A DNA stretch of 64,000 bases from Paenibacillus radicibacter (GTDB taxonomy: Bacteria > Bacillota > Bacilli > Paenibacillales > NBRC-103111), in assembly GCF_024721995.1 (NCBI RefSeq), contig NZ_JANQBC010000005.1:62001-126000 (forward strand), in the 5' to 3' direction. Shown in pieces: positions 49,486-58,764 of the stretch (its first letter is position 1; every line of letters begins with the position of its first letter). The notes under the pieces are model-generated. The model had not been told where the DNA came from. It saw nothing but the letters and a program-made list of their open reading frames with translations, and ran no database searches. A program made the translations under genes and the position numbers.

Positions 49486-50598
49486 ATGACGACAGTACTG
49501 GCAATTAAGGAGTTAGAACGATATACGGAGAATGTATTGGTGTTCCCGTCTTTTGATATGGAAGTGGCAAGTCAGGAAGTGGTTGCGCTCTATTCCAGCA
49601 TGAATGTGCGGCATACGCTGCTCTCAATGATGCTTGGGCGCTTGCCGATCTCCAGTGGCGAAATTCGAGTCAATGGTGTAGTTCTTGCAGGAAATCGTAA
49701 GACATTCGCATCGACAATCGGTTACTTGTTGTTAGATGAAGGTGAGTATGACAGGCTTACGGTTAAGGAGAACTTTAAATTTTATAAGGATCTATATGAT
49801 TCGTCTTGGAAAATAGATGAAGTGCTTCGCCATATGAAGCTGGAGCAGAAAGTGAATGTCCGTTTAGCGAAGTTAACACCTTCTGAGCGTAGAAGAGTGC
49901 AATATGCTAGATTACTATTCCAGAATCCACTGCTATTCGTGCTTGAAGAACCGGATCAGAATGTTGATAATGAGACGAAGTTTGTTTTTCAAAAAATGAT
50001 CCTTATGCTCTGCGAGCAGGGTAAGGGTGTATGGGTGCTGACTGGTAACATGGAAACGGCGATCAGTGTGACGAATCGGGTGTATCGTTTGGATGAAAAG
50101 GGACTCAAAGCGTTCGATGTCCATGAGGAAGAAGAGGTTCAGGTGCAGAATCAGAATCAAACGACACCTATGACTGAATCCTCATCAAATGTAACGAATT
50201 TGGGTGAGGAAGAAGATGACGGGGATTCAACCGATGGACAGCAAGTACTTCAACTTGTGCGATTTGAGAAAATCCCGACGAAGATGAATGAGAAGATCAT
50301 CTTATTTAACCCACCAGAGATTGATTATGTTGAAAGTAATGAAGGGCAGACGTATTTGTATGTGAACGGTGAGTCGTACACGACTACATTTAAGATCAAT
50401 GAGTTAGAGGAACGACTGCATTCATATGGATTTTTCCGGTGTCATCGCTCCTATATTGTAAACTTACAGAAGGTTAGAGAGGTCATTACTTTTACTCGCA
50501 ATAGCTATAGTTTGATCCTAGAGGATCGTAACAAGTCATCTGTCCCGTTATCGAAGACAAAGATGGCTGAACTGAAGGAAATGATGGGGATGAAGTAA
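49486..50598 (+). CDS. Degenerate ABC ATPase fused to a LytTR DNA-binding domain
   Basis: The 370-residue protein has an ABC-ATPase-like N-terminal half (about 1-205) and a LytTR domain at the C-terminus (about 262-368, FNPPEIDYVESNEGQTYLYV and RCHRSYIVNLQKV), joined by an acidic, Gln-rich linker. The ATPase half lacks a P-loop (YSSMNVRHTL in place of GxxGxGKT), has LTPSERRRVQYAR in place of the LSGGQ signature and LLFVLEEPD in place of Walker B hhhDEP. It is therefore unlikely to hydrolyse ATP and probably serves as a protein-interaction module. An intact ABC ATPase and permease follow, which suggests the fold docks on or mimics that transporter to regulate its expression. Confidence 0.82.
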   Translation: MTTVLAIKELERYTENVLVFPSFDMEVASQEVVALYSSMNVRHTLLSMMLGRLPISSGEIRVNGVVLAGNRKTFASTIGYLLLDEGEYDRLTVKENFKFYKDLYDSSWKIDEVLRHMKLEQKVNVRLAKLTPSERRRVQYARLLFQNPLLFVLEEPDQNVDNETKFVFQKMILMLCEQGKGVWVLTGNMETAISVTNRVYRLDEKGLKAFDVHEEEEVQVQNQNQTTPMTESSSNVTNLGEEEDDGDSTDGQQVLQLVRFEKIPTKMNEKIILFNPPEIDYVESNEGQTYLYVNGESYTTTFKINELEERLHSYGFFRCHRSYIVNLQKVREVITFTRNSYSLILEDRNKSSVPLSKTKMAELKEMMGMK

Positions 50599-50620
50599 TC
50601 TCCATTCGCCTCTTGATATG

Positions 50621-50663
50621 CTCCAAACACCCTCCCAAATACTCCTTTCACGGGTAATATAAT
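50621..50663 (+). promoter_or_regulatory. Possible LytTR-controlled promoter
   Basis: TATAAT at 50658-50663 lacks a -35 box, but is preceded by imperfect repeats CTCCAAACAC and CTCCCAAATAC about 13 bases apart, the spacing typical of LytTR sites. The match to a LytTR consensus is weak. Confidence 0.3.
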
Positions 50664-50730
50664 GCGGGAAACCCTTGTCTGGTCTAGTATTAGGGCATGG
50701 AAACGAAACACGACGGAGGCGATTGAGAAG

Positions 50731-51579
50731 ATGGAAAACATCATCGAAGTAAACGGGTTAGAGAAATCATTTGCAACATTTGAAGCACTTAAACATGTAT
50801 CCTTTCATGTAAAAAAGGGTGAGATATTCGGGTTCCTGGGACCAAGCGGATCGGGTAAAACAACTACTATAAAGATATTAACCGCACAATTAAAAGCAAC
50901 ATCAGGAAGCGCATATGTGTTCGGCGTACCGACATCACAATTGCAAGATCCGAAGTATCGCAAGAAGATCGGGATCATCACAGATAACACTTCCCTTTAT
51001 GGAAGACTCTCGGTCTATGACAATTTAAAAATGTACTGTGATCTCTATGATGTACCTGAATCTAGAATTAAAGAAGTACTGGCGATGGTTAATCTAGTAG
51101 GAGAAGAGAAGAAAGTTGTCTCCAAACTATCTAAAGGGATGACACAGCGTATCATATTAGCACGAGCATTCTTGCATGAACCGGAGCTGCTGTTCTTGGA
51201 CGAGCCAACTTCAGCACTAGATCCTGTTAACACGAAGCACATTTATGAAGGACTCATGAAGCTTAAGGCGAAAGGCACGACGATCTTCCTCACAACGCAC
51301 GATATGCAAGAAGCAGAGACGCTATGTGATCGAGTGGCATTCTTAAATGAAGGTGAGATTCAATTGATGGATGAGCCGAAGAAGCTAAGATATGAGCGTG
51401 GAAGTTCGACGATGACGGTTGTGCTATCGGATGGTTCAGAAGTGACGTTACCTAAAGGGCCAGCAGGGGCAGAAGAGTTGTATCAATATATGCAAGCGAA
51501 CAGAGTTGTATCGGTAGAAACCAATAATCCAACACTTGGAGACATATTCGTAGAGGTAACGGGGAGGAAATTAGCATGA
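50731..51579 (+). CDS. ABC transporter ATP-binding protein (ABC-2 exporter)
   Basis: A 282-residue ATPase with Walker A GPSGSGKT at 37-44, signature LSKGMTQRI, Walker B LLFLDEPTS and the H-loop THDM. The C-terminal extension is typical of ABC-2 drug or polysaccharide exporters. CGGAGG sets the start at 50731 rather than the earlier ATG at 50662, which lies in the -10 region. It overlaps the permease gene by four bases, so they are translationally coupled. The LytTR/pseudo-ATPase gene lies 132 bases upstream. Confidence 0.9.
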   Translation: MENIIEVNGLEKSFATFEALKHVSFHVKKGEIFGFLGPSGSGKTTTIKILTAQLKATSGSAYVFGVPTSQLQDPKYRKKIGIITDNTSLYGRLSVYDNLKMYCDLYDVPESRIKEVLAMVNLVGEEKKVVSKLSKGMTQRIILARAFLHEPELLFLDEPTSALDPVNTKHIYEGLMKLKAKGTTIFLTTHDMQEAETLCDRVAFLNEGEIQLMDEPKKLRYERGSSTMTVVLSDGSEVTLPKGPAGAEELYQYMQANRVVSVETNNPTLGDIFVEVTGRKLA

Positions 51580-52289
51580 GTACATTTTCAATGAAACGCG
51601 TGAGTGCAATTTTAGTTAAGGATTACAAAGACATTTCCAGAAACATGTTCGTATTCTCAACATTATTCATGCCGCTCATCATGGCAGCTATTTATGGTCG
51701 ATCCGGTATGATGACAATTGAAAGTCATTATATGGTGCTTAGTATGGGGTTTGTTCTTGTAGGTACATATTTTCAGTCGGCATTGATTGCGGAAGAGAAA
51801 GAGAAGAATACCCTTCGTGGACTCATGTTATCACCGGCAACAACACTTGAAATCTTCTTCGGCAAGAGTTTGTTAAGCTTTATCGCAACGGCATTAGTTG
51901 TCGCAGGATCGATGTATTTGACGGAATATCACCCGGGAAATGTTCTTGTTGTCGCAATTGCGCTCATCGCTTCTTCAATTTTCTACATTGGACTAGGTTC
52001 TTTAATTGGTCTGATTACGAAATCGGTAATGGAAGCATCCGTTGCGGTGTTGCCTGCAGTCGTATTGTTTAGTTTCGGAAGTTTCATAACGTTTCTTGCC
52101 GAAGCAAATCCATCTTTATCATTTTTACTATATTTACCAAATTTACAACTTATCGAATTGGCACAGAAGGTGGAGAACGGCACAGGTTTAATGGGTGTAA
52201 TATCTAATATTGGTGTTATCTTGGTGTGGGCAATCGTGATTCACTTGATCGCTGCTTATGTATTCAAGAAGCGTATGAGGGATGAATAG
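51576..52289 (+). CDS. ABC-2 type transporter permease
   Basis: A 237-residue protein with six membrane segments in the ABC-2 layout: a first helix near 24-42, a short loop with EEKEKNTLRGLMLSPATTLEIFFGKSL (the conserved coupling region), then four helices and a final one near 212-230. It forms an exporter with the overlapping ATPase gene. The substrate is unknown. Confidence 0.9.
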   Translation: MSTFSMKRVSAILVKDYKDISRNMFVFSTLFMPLIMAAIYGRSGMMTIESHYMVLSMGFVLVGTYFQSALIAEEKEKNTLRGLMLSPATTLEIFFGKSLLSFIATALVVAGSMYLTEYHPGNVLVVAIALIASSIFYIGLGSLIGLITKSVMEASVAVLPAVVLFSFGSFITFLAEANPSLSFLLYLPNLQLIELAQKVENGTGLMGVISNIGVILVWAIVIHLIAAYVFKKRMRDE

Positions 52290-52301
52290 AAATTATTTGA
52301 A

Positions 52302-52344
52302 AGTACAGCCTAATGAAGCTGTGCTTTTTTGTCATATGACAAAA
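52302..52344. terminator. Terminator and perfect palindrome
   Basis: AGTACAGC-N7-GCTGTGCT followed by six T is the terminator of the ABC genes. It runs directly into TTTTGTCATATGACAAAA (52327-52344), a perfect 18-base palindrome that may be an operator for the downstream gene. Confidence 0.65.
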
Positions 52345-52399
52345 GTAGTGACAACGCTCACTATTAATCCGGATACATCTTTCATAGGATAGAGATTAG

Positions 52400-52428
52400 C
52401 CAGACGACATGCAATCGTCTGGTTTCTT
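52400..52428 (+). terminator. Second terminator-like hairpin
   Basis: CCAGACGA and TCGTCTGG enclose a seven-base loop, followed by TTTCTTTA. It lies 70 bases before the giant kinase gene and could instead be part of its leader. Confidence 0.55.
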
Positions 52429-52496
52429 TATCAATATTACATTTATCAAAATGTTATAATAATTATATATTTAAACGATAGAGGAGATCCCCCTCA

Positions 52497-55400
52497 ATGA
52501 TTGATATTATTGGTTACCAGATGATAGAGGCTATAGTCAAGTATGGTGAGATTGCCTACTATCGATTAATGCGTTTGGATGATCGCTTACGTGTCATTCT
52601 GAAGACAACTTGTGATGAATATCCCCGAGATGGTGTCATTGATAGTTTCCGATATGAATATGAAATGCTCACCAAGCTTGGTGGTAAGGGTGCGCTTGAA
52701 GCTTATGAATTTGAGATTATAAGTGGCAAGCCCTATCTCTTCCTGTTAGATACGGGGGGAGATACGTTGCAACAAATTCAGCAAGCACATTCGAGTAACA
52801 ACAGGTTAGGGCTTCAAACCAAACTGAGTATTGCGGTCGCGATTGCGGATAGTTTGATGCAGATGCATCGTGCAGGTATATCTATGCATGTGATGACACC
52901 TGTGAAATTTCTGGTGAATGTAGATACTTCGGAAGTGAAGTTCATGGGTATATATCATGGCTTACTGGACACAACTCAACCTCTAGATACGATTGTAAAA
53001 CAACGAACAGATGTTATTCTTCCGTATATTGCACCTGAACAGACAGGGCGTACAGGACTTGTCTCTGATTATCGGGCTGATTTTTATTCGCTGGGTATTA
53101 TCCTATATGAATGGTTTGCGGGAAGTTTGCCATTTGAAGGACAAGATGTACTTGATATGGTTTATCATCATTTAGCAATTAAGCCGGAGCTTTTGCATCA
53201 TCGGAATCCATCCATCCCTTCCGTGATTTCATTGATTATAGATAAATGTTTGGCCAAGAATCCCGAGGATCGATATGCCAGTGCGTATGGGGTCAAATAT
53301 GATCTAGAGATGTGTTTATCTCAAATAGAGAACATAGGAGCGGTAGAGTCCTTTCAACTAGCAGGTCATGATATTCCTGAACAGCTGATGATCCCAACCC
53401 ATTATTATGGTAGGGCTCTTGATCAGCAGAAGCTGATAGAGGCTCTGGGACGAGCATCCAATGGGCAAGTAGAAGTTGTACGCGTGAAGGGTCAGGGTGG
53501 AATGGGGAAGACGACGTTTATTGAGCATACCTTTGCTCAAGCCATATCCCCGCAAGTCCGATATGTATCGGGTAAGTTTACGCTTCAATATATGAGATCC
53601 CCTTATGACATCTGGGTTCAAATGATTGAACAGCTTGTGGATCAAGTATTAATGGAAAGTAAGTTACAGATGGAGGTTTGGAAGCTTCGCATTCTAGAGG
53701 TGGTAGATGGATTTGGGCAGCTGCTCATTAATTTGGTTCCTAAGCTTGAGCTGCTCGTTGGGCGACAAGCATCGGTGCAAACATTACCACCAATTGAAGC
53801 GAAGCAGCGGCTTCACCGACTCTTGAATCGATTTATACAGTTGTTTATTGAGCAAGATCGCACCCTCGTCATGTTCTTTGACGATCTTCAGTGGGCAGAT
53901 GATGCATCGCTACAATACTTGGCATATCTTCTAGAGGATAAAGGGACGCGTAATTTACTTATCGTACTTGCTTACCGGGAAAGTGAATGGAATGAACAAC
54001 ATCCGCTGCATCAACTTAATTATGATTTATCGAACAATGGCATCCGAGTGAGCACAATTGATCTTAAAAGTATGCATCTTACAGATGTGAAGCAACTATT
54101 ACGAGATGCCATGCGCTATGAAGATAATCAAATGGATGAGATTGCGAAAGTGCTTCTGGAGAAGACGGATGGCAATCCATTTTATATGAAACAATTGCTT
54201 CAAGATTTAATTGATCAGAAGCGGGTTGTGTTTGAGCAGACAAGCAGGCTCTGGATCTGGGATCTAGCTTCTATTACGGCAATGAATCTGTCCGACAATG
54301 CGACGGAGTATATGGCGAATAAAATCAATTATTTTCCGAAAAAAATGAGATATGCGCTTGGTATTGCGGCATGTTTGGGGAGTGAATTTACCCTTCAGAC
54401 GCTTACCGAAATGACGGGGTATGCGAAAGCCGAGCTATCCGAAATGATGAAGTTTGCCGTTCAAGAAAGATTGCTTCAGGTCTTGATGAAGGATGAAAAG
54501 CCTGTCTATCAATTTTTGCATGATCGGATTGAACAGGCAGCAAGCTTAGTTATTGCGGAAACGGAGCGGCCGGATATACACTTGAGAATTGGAACTCATT
54601 TGGTTCAGCAGATGAAAGCCGGTAGAGATGTTAATTTGTTTGAAGTCGTTACGCATATGAATCAAGCGTTAGCACGAATGCAACATGCAGATGAGAGGAT
54701 GGCTTTAGTCGAACTAAACCTGCAAGCTGCATTAAAAGCGAAGCAGTCTACTGCCTATGAAACTGCACTGCGCTACTTACACGTCGGTACATCATTACTC
54801 GAGGATAGTAGTTGGGATCAAGCTTATTCGCTTACTTTCGAGCTGTATCGTGAACGAGCAGAGGCTGAATACTTGTGCTCGAACTTTGATGAAGCAAGTG
54901 AATTGTTCGAATTATTACTGAGTAAAGCGAAATCCAGTCTTGATAAGGCAATTGTGTGTAATATGATGATTCAATTCGAATCGAGCCAAGACAACTATGA
55001 GAAGGTGATCGCGTTAGGGCAACAAACGATGGATTTGCTTGGGATTCGGTATGATTTTCAACCAAGTAACTGGAAGCTTGTAAGCTCTTGGTTAAGCGTG
55101 CGTCGGAAGTTACAGAAGCTTTCAATGGATGAGCTGTATAAACTGCCTCCGATGACAGATCAGGCGCGTAAGGTCGCAATGTCAGCATTAGTTCACGTAG
55201 GGAATGCTTGTTTTTATATTAATAAAAAAGGCTGGATTATCAGTTCGTTTACGATGATTGAGATGACACTCGAATACGGAATGGTACCTGAGGCTGCGAT
55301 TGGTTTTATTGGGTATGCGATGTTCTTGTACTTCCGCTTTAACCAATATGAAGAAGTGTATAAATGGGGAATGTTCGCCTGCCAAATTTCCAAATCGCAT

Positions 55401-57584
55401 CCACATTTGTATGTGAAGACATTGACTTCCTTTGCGCTGTGTCATGACAGTTGGCGTTATGATCGAGTCCATATGATGGAAATCTTTAATAGGCATGCTG
55501 GAAAAGTAGGCTTGGAGTCCGGTGATTTGTGGCAAAGCAACCAAAGTATATTAATTAACAGTGCGGTGCAATTGCAATTCGGACATCCACTTGAAGATAT
55601 TTATAATCGGGTAATTGCAGAATCAGGGCATTTTTTACGGCATAATAACCAGCTTCACTATAAACAAGCAGCGATACTAGCTGCGATACTAGCCCGTTTA
55701 ATTGGAAAGCGATCTGACGATGATCCATACATGGAAATGGATATTGAGAGCACGGCGTTTACTGCATCCGTCCATGGTGATCATTTTCATATCATAGAGG
55801 AGTTTATATGTATTCTGCATTATTTGCCAGGTTATATAATGGGGAACTATGAACAAGCCTATGAGGCATTAGAGAAATCAGGTGCTATTCTCGCATCGCG
55901 CAAAGATGGTTATGAGAACTTTGCACAAATCACGTATGAGTCATTAGTGATGGCTCAGCTGTACACAGATGCGAGTTTGCAGAAGCAGCAAGCTTTCTGG
56001 CGTAGATTGAAGAAGCATCGGAAGTCGTTCCAACGAGCAGCTAAACGCTGTCCGGAACATTATTTGCACAAATATTTGCTCATACAAGCCGAAATGGTGC
56101 GGTTAACAGGTAAGCGTAAGTATGCGGAGCAATTATATGAACAATCGATTGAGGCAGCACACAAGTATAAGCATATTCATGATTTAGCATTTGCTGCAGA
56201 ATTACTCGGCAGATTTGGACTTGAGCAGGGTAAAGAACAGCTGGCGAAAATTTATTTGACGCAGGCTTATGAGGCTTATCTGAAGTGGGGAGCGATGGCA
56301 AAGGCAGCAGATATGGAGCAGAAATACGGTCACTTGCTGCATATTAGGCTAGAGAAGCCGTTTGAGCGAGTGGATTCACTCTCTCTCATTATGTCTACAC
56401 AAGCATTATCAGGTGAAGTTGAGATGAATGATCTTCTTCAAACGCTGATGCGAATTATGCTACATAACGCAGGTGCTGAATACGGTGTGCTACTATTTCA
56501 TCATCAAGATAACTGGATTGTTGAAGTGCATGGCACTGCGGATGTACTTCACATAGAATCGATTACGCTTGAAGAAGACTCTGAGCTTGTTCCAGCAGCG
56601 ATTATCGCGTATGCGACTCGAACGAGGGAAGAAGTTGTCTTGCATGATGCGGCCAAAGTAGGGATGTTTGCGCAGCATTCTTTTGTACGAGATCGAGGGC
56701 TAAAGTCTGTACTGTGCCTACCGATTATGAACAAGAATAAGCTGATTGGTGTGCTTTACTTGGAAAATAAATTAGCCTCTCATGTCTTTACACCACAGCG
56801 ATTGGAAGTGCTGAAATTACTTGCGTCCCAGTGCGCAATTTCCATTGAGAATGCAAGGCTTTACTCGCGTATTCAGCACTTGAATAACAGTCTGGAAGAT
56901 CAAGTGAGGGATCGAACACGTAGTCTCGAGAGGTCGATGAGGGAAACATTTGCTGCTCTAGCCGAAGTGTCTGTATACGAGGAGCGTAACCGAATCGCAC
57001 AGGAGATTCATGATATTGTCGGACATACGCTTACCTCTACCATTCTACAAATTGAAGCGGGCAAACGCTTGATGCGCAAGGATATGGAGGCATCTTCTAC
57101 CAGACTTAAAGAAGCACAAGACCTTGTTCGTCACAGCCTCAATGAAATTCGTGGTTCTGTTCATATGCTCAAAGAAGATAAGTACGCAGCGCTCACCCCA
57201 ATGCTGGAGCAGTTATTGCAGGATACCGAGCGGAACACTGGGGTGACGATTGAGGCAAGTATTCAAGAAGTGCCAGGGTTATCGATGGCAAGCAAGAAGA
57301 CGATCTATCATGCATTGCAAGAAGGTTTGACTAATGGGATTCGGCATGGGGGAAGCTCGCAGTTTATTTTTAAATTAGAAATCGTGGGGTCAGACTTGCA
57401 ATTCCGGCTTGTGGATCAGGGAAAAGGTGCGAGTTCCATCGTGCTCGGATTTGGCTTAAAAGTAATGACAGAGCGTGTCGAACAAATTGGTGGAAGCTTG
57501 TCGATAGAATGCGGGCTAAATCGCGGTTGTCAGTTGAAGATCGACTTGCCATACCCGATGCATGTGTTAGGAGATGACAGATGA
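52497..57584 (+). CDS. Pseudokinase-AAA-GAF-histidine kinase giant sensor
   Basis: The 1695-residue cytoplasmic protein has an N-terminal Ser/Thr kinase-like domain (about 5-270), an AAA ATPase domain (about 295-560; Walker A GQGGMGKTT at 332-340, Walker B MFFDDLQWADD), a long helical TPR-like region (about 690-1290), a GAF domain (about 1300-1455), a coiled coil, and a HisKA_3/HATPase module with His1505 in AQEIHDIVGH and an LTNGIRHGG N-box. The kinase-like domain lacks the catalytic Asp (HRAGISMHVM for HRDxKxxN) and the DFG motif, so it is a pseudokinase. The NarL-type response regulator gene overlaps by four bases. The family is known from other bacteria, where it is linked to development or stress; the signal here is unknown. 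Confidence 0.9.
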   Translation: MIDIIGYQMIEAIVKYGEIAYYRLMRLDDRLRVILKTTCDEYPRDGVIDSFRYEYEMLTKLGGKGALEAYEFEIISGKPYLFLLDTGGDTLQQIQQAHSSNNRLGLQTKLSIAVAIADSLMQMHRAGISMHVMTPVKFLVNVDTSEVKFMGIYHGLLDTTQPLDTIVKQRTDVILPYIAPEQTGRTGLVSDYRADFYSLGIILYEWFAGSLPFEGQDVLDMVYHHLAIKPELLHHRNPSIPSVISLIIDKCLAKNPEDRYASAYGVKYDLEMCLSQIENIGAVESFQLAGHDIPEQLMIPTHYYGRALDQQKLIEALGRASNGQVEVVRVKGQGGMGKTTFIEHTFAQAISPQVRYVSGKFTLQYMRSPYDIWVQMIEQLVDQVLMESKLQMEVWKLRILEVVDGFGQLLINLVPKLELLVGRQASVQTLPPIEAKQRLHRLLNRFIQLFIEQDRTLVMFFDDLQWADDASLQYLAYLLEDKGTRNLLIVLAYRESEWNEQHPLHQLNYDLSNNGIRVSTIDLKSMHLTDVKQLLRDAMRYEDNQMDEIAKVLLEKTDGNPFYMKQLLQDLIDQKRVVFEQTSRLWIWDLASITAMNLSDNATEYMANKINYFPKKMRYALGIAACLGSEFTLQTLTEMTGYAKAELSEMMKFAVQERLLQVLMKDEKPVYQFLHDRIEQAASLVIAETERPDIHLRIGTHLVQQMKAGRDVNLFEVVTHMNQALARMQHADERMALVELNLQAALKAKQSTAYETALRYLHVGTSLLEDSSWDQAYSLTFELYRERAEAEYLCSNFDEASELFELLLSKAKSSLDKAIVCNMMIQFESSQDNYEKVIALGQQTMDLLGIRYDFQPSNWKLVSSWLSVRRKLQKLSMDELYKLPPMTDQARKVAMSALVHVGNACFYINKKGWIISSFTMIEMTLEYGMVPEAAIGFIGYAMFLYFRFNQYEEVYKWGMFACQISKSHPHLYVKTLTSFALCHDSWRYDRVHMMEIFNRHAGKVGLESGDLWQSNQSILINSAVQLQFGHPLEDIYNRVIAESGHFLRHNNQLHYKQAAILAAILARLIGKRSDDDPYMEMDIESTAFTASVHGDHFHIIEEFICILHYLPGYIMGNYEQAYEALEKSGAILASRKDGYENFAQITYESLVMAQLYTDASLQKQQAFWRRLKKHRKSFQRAAKRCPEHYLHKYLLIQAEMVRLTGKRKYAEQLYEQSIEAAHKYKHIHDLAFAAELLGRFGLEQGKEQLAKIYLTQAYEAYLKWGAMAKAADMEQKYGHLLHIRLEKPFERVDSLSLIMSTQALSGEVEMNDLLQTLMRIMLHNAGAEYGVLLFHHQDNWIVEVHGTADVLHIESITLEEDSELVPAAIIAYATRTREEVVLHDAAKVGMFAQHSFVRDRGLKSVLCLPIMNKNKLIGVLYLENKLASHVFTPQRLEVLKLLASQCAISIENARLYSRIQHLNNSLEDQVRDRTRSLERSMRETFAALAEVSVYEERNRIAQEIHDIVGHTLTSTILQIEAGKRLMRKDMEASSTRLKEAQDLVRHSLNEIRGSVHMLKEDKYAALTPMLEQLLQDTERNTGVTIEASIQEVPGLSMASKKTIYHALQEGLTNGIRHGGSSQFIFKLEIVGSDLQFRLVDQGKGASSIVLGFGLKVMTERVEQIGGSLSIECGLNRGCQLKIDLPYPMHVLGDDR

Positions 57585-58237
57585 AGAACATTACGATTGT
57601 AATTGCCGATGATCAATTGCTGACAAGAGAAGGCTTGCGAACGATTCTGGATTTGGAAGATGACTTTGAAGTCGTAGGTATGGCGAAGAATGGTTTGGAG
57701 GCGTGTGAACTTGTGGAGCAGCTTCAACCGGATCTAGCACTACTTGATATTCAAATGCCGATGATGACGGGAATAGCTGCACTTAAACGGATTAAGCTGA
57801 GCTGCCCGAAGACGTATATCCTTATCTTAACGACGTTTATTGAAACGGATTATATCGTAGAGGCGATGGCAAGCGGGGCGAGTGGATATATGCTCAAGGA
57901 TATGGAAGGTGATCGGATGATCGCGTCTATTCGTGACATTGTGTCGGGTCAGTTCATACTTCCAGCAGCTGTTGCTGCAAAACTAGCTGAGCGAATGAGT
58001 CAATTATCAGAAGATCAGGGGCAGTTGCAAAGATCCAGTATTAGCCGAATTAAACTTACAGAGCGAGAACAGGAACTCGCCCACTTGATCTTGCAAGGAT
58101 TGAACAATCGCGAAATCGCGGACACCCTGCACATTGCCGAAGGTACAGTTCGTAACTACATTAGCAATTTATACAGCAAGCTTGAAGTCGTGGATCGCGG
58201 ACAAGCGATTGTTCGACTGCAGGGATTAACGAAATAA
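57581..58237 (+). CDS. NarL/FixJ-type response regulator
   Basis: A 218-residue regulator with a receiver domain (IADDQ near residue 8, phosphoacceptor Asp56 in LALLDIQMP, Lys in GYMLKDM) and a LuxR-type helix-turn-helix (about 150-212, LTEREQELAHLILQGLNNREIA and VRNYISNLYSKL). HisKA_3 kinases pair with this class, so it should be phosphorylated by the overlapping 1695-residue kinase. Its stop lies inside the end of the convergent acetyltransferase gene (12-base overlap). Confidence 0.94.
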   Translation: MKNITIVIADDQLLTREGLRTILDLEDDFEVVGMAKNGLEACELVEQLQPDLALLDIQMPMMTGIAALKRIKLSCPKTYILILTTFIETDYIVEAMASGASGYMLKDMEGDRMIASIRDIVSGQFILPAAVAAKLAERMSQLSEDQGQLQRSSISRIKLTEREQELAHLILQGLNNREIADTLHIAEGTVRNYISNLYSKLEVVDRGQAIVRLQGLTK

Positions 58238-58738
58238 TTTCATATGCATAATCATTAGCATGCCATGGCTGCCCATTGTGCGAATGCCTTTGTCCACAAA
58301 ACCGGACTTGAGGTAGACGTGCTGGGCAGCCTTATTTGCTACATTAACCGCTAGGATGACTTCGTTCTTACTCGGATATTGTTGCTTCACAAATGAAGGA
58401 AGTAGTTGGAGCGATTGGGTGGCGAAGCCTTTTCCTTGGTGTGAATGTGCGATGGAATAGGTACGTAATAGAAGTGCATCCTCGTTATTATGATACATCT
58501 GAACGCCTTCCCAGCCATGCAGGACGAAGAAACCGACAACGACATCTTGCTGGAGAATCATAATGGGGAAGAACTCTAAACTTGTCATACTCTTCTCAAT
58601 GGCAGGGAGCGGGAAACCTGTGAATTGAAGTTGTTCTTCTGTTAAGTGGTATTGCTCAATCTGCGTGAGATAAGATGAATTGTATACTTGGAGTGTGACT
58701 TGATTGACTGCTGTTGGGATTGGTGGGTTATTTGGCAT
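58226..58738 (-). CDS. GNAT family acetyltransferase
   Basis: A 170-residue N-acetyltransferase with the acetyl-CoA motif SIAHSHQGKGFATQSLQ and a C-terminal NVANKAAQHVYLKSGF. AAGGAGC precedes ATG 58738. The in-frame region up to 58792 overlaps the next minus-strand gene and lacks a site. It ends inside the response regulator gene on the other strand. The substrate is unknown. Confidence 0.85.
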   Translation of the reverse strand: MPNNPPIPTAVNQVTLQVYNSSYLTQIEQYHLTEEQLQFTGFPLPAIEKSMTSLEFFPIMILQQDVVVGFFVLHGWEGVQMYHNNEDALLLRTYSIAHSHQGKGFATQSLQLLPSFVKQQYPSKNEVILAVNVANKAAQHVYLKSGFVDKGIRTMGSHGMLMIMHMKLFR

Positions 58739-58764
58739 GAGAAGGTGCTCCTTATTCAATTCTT

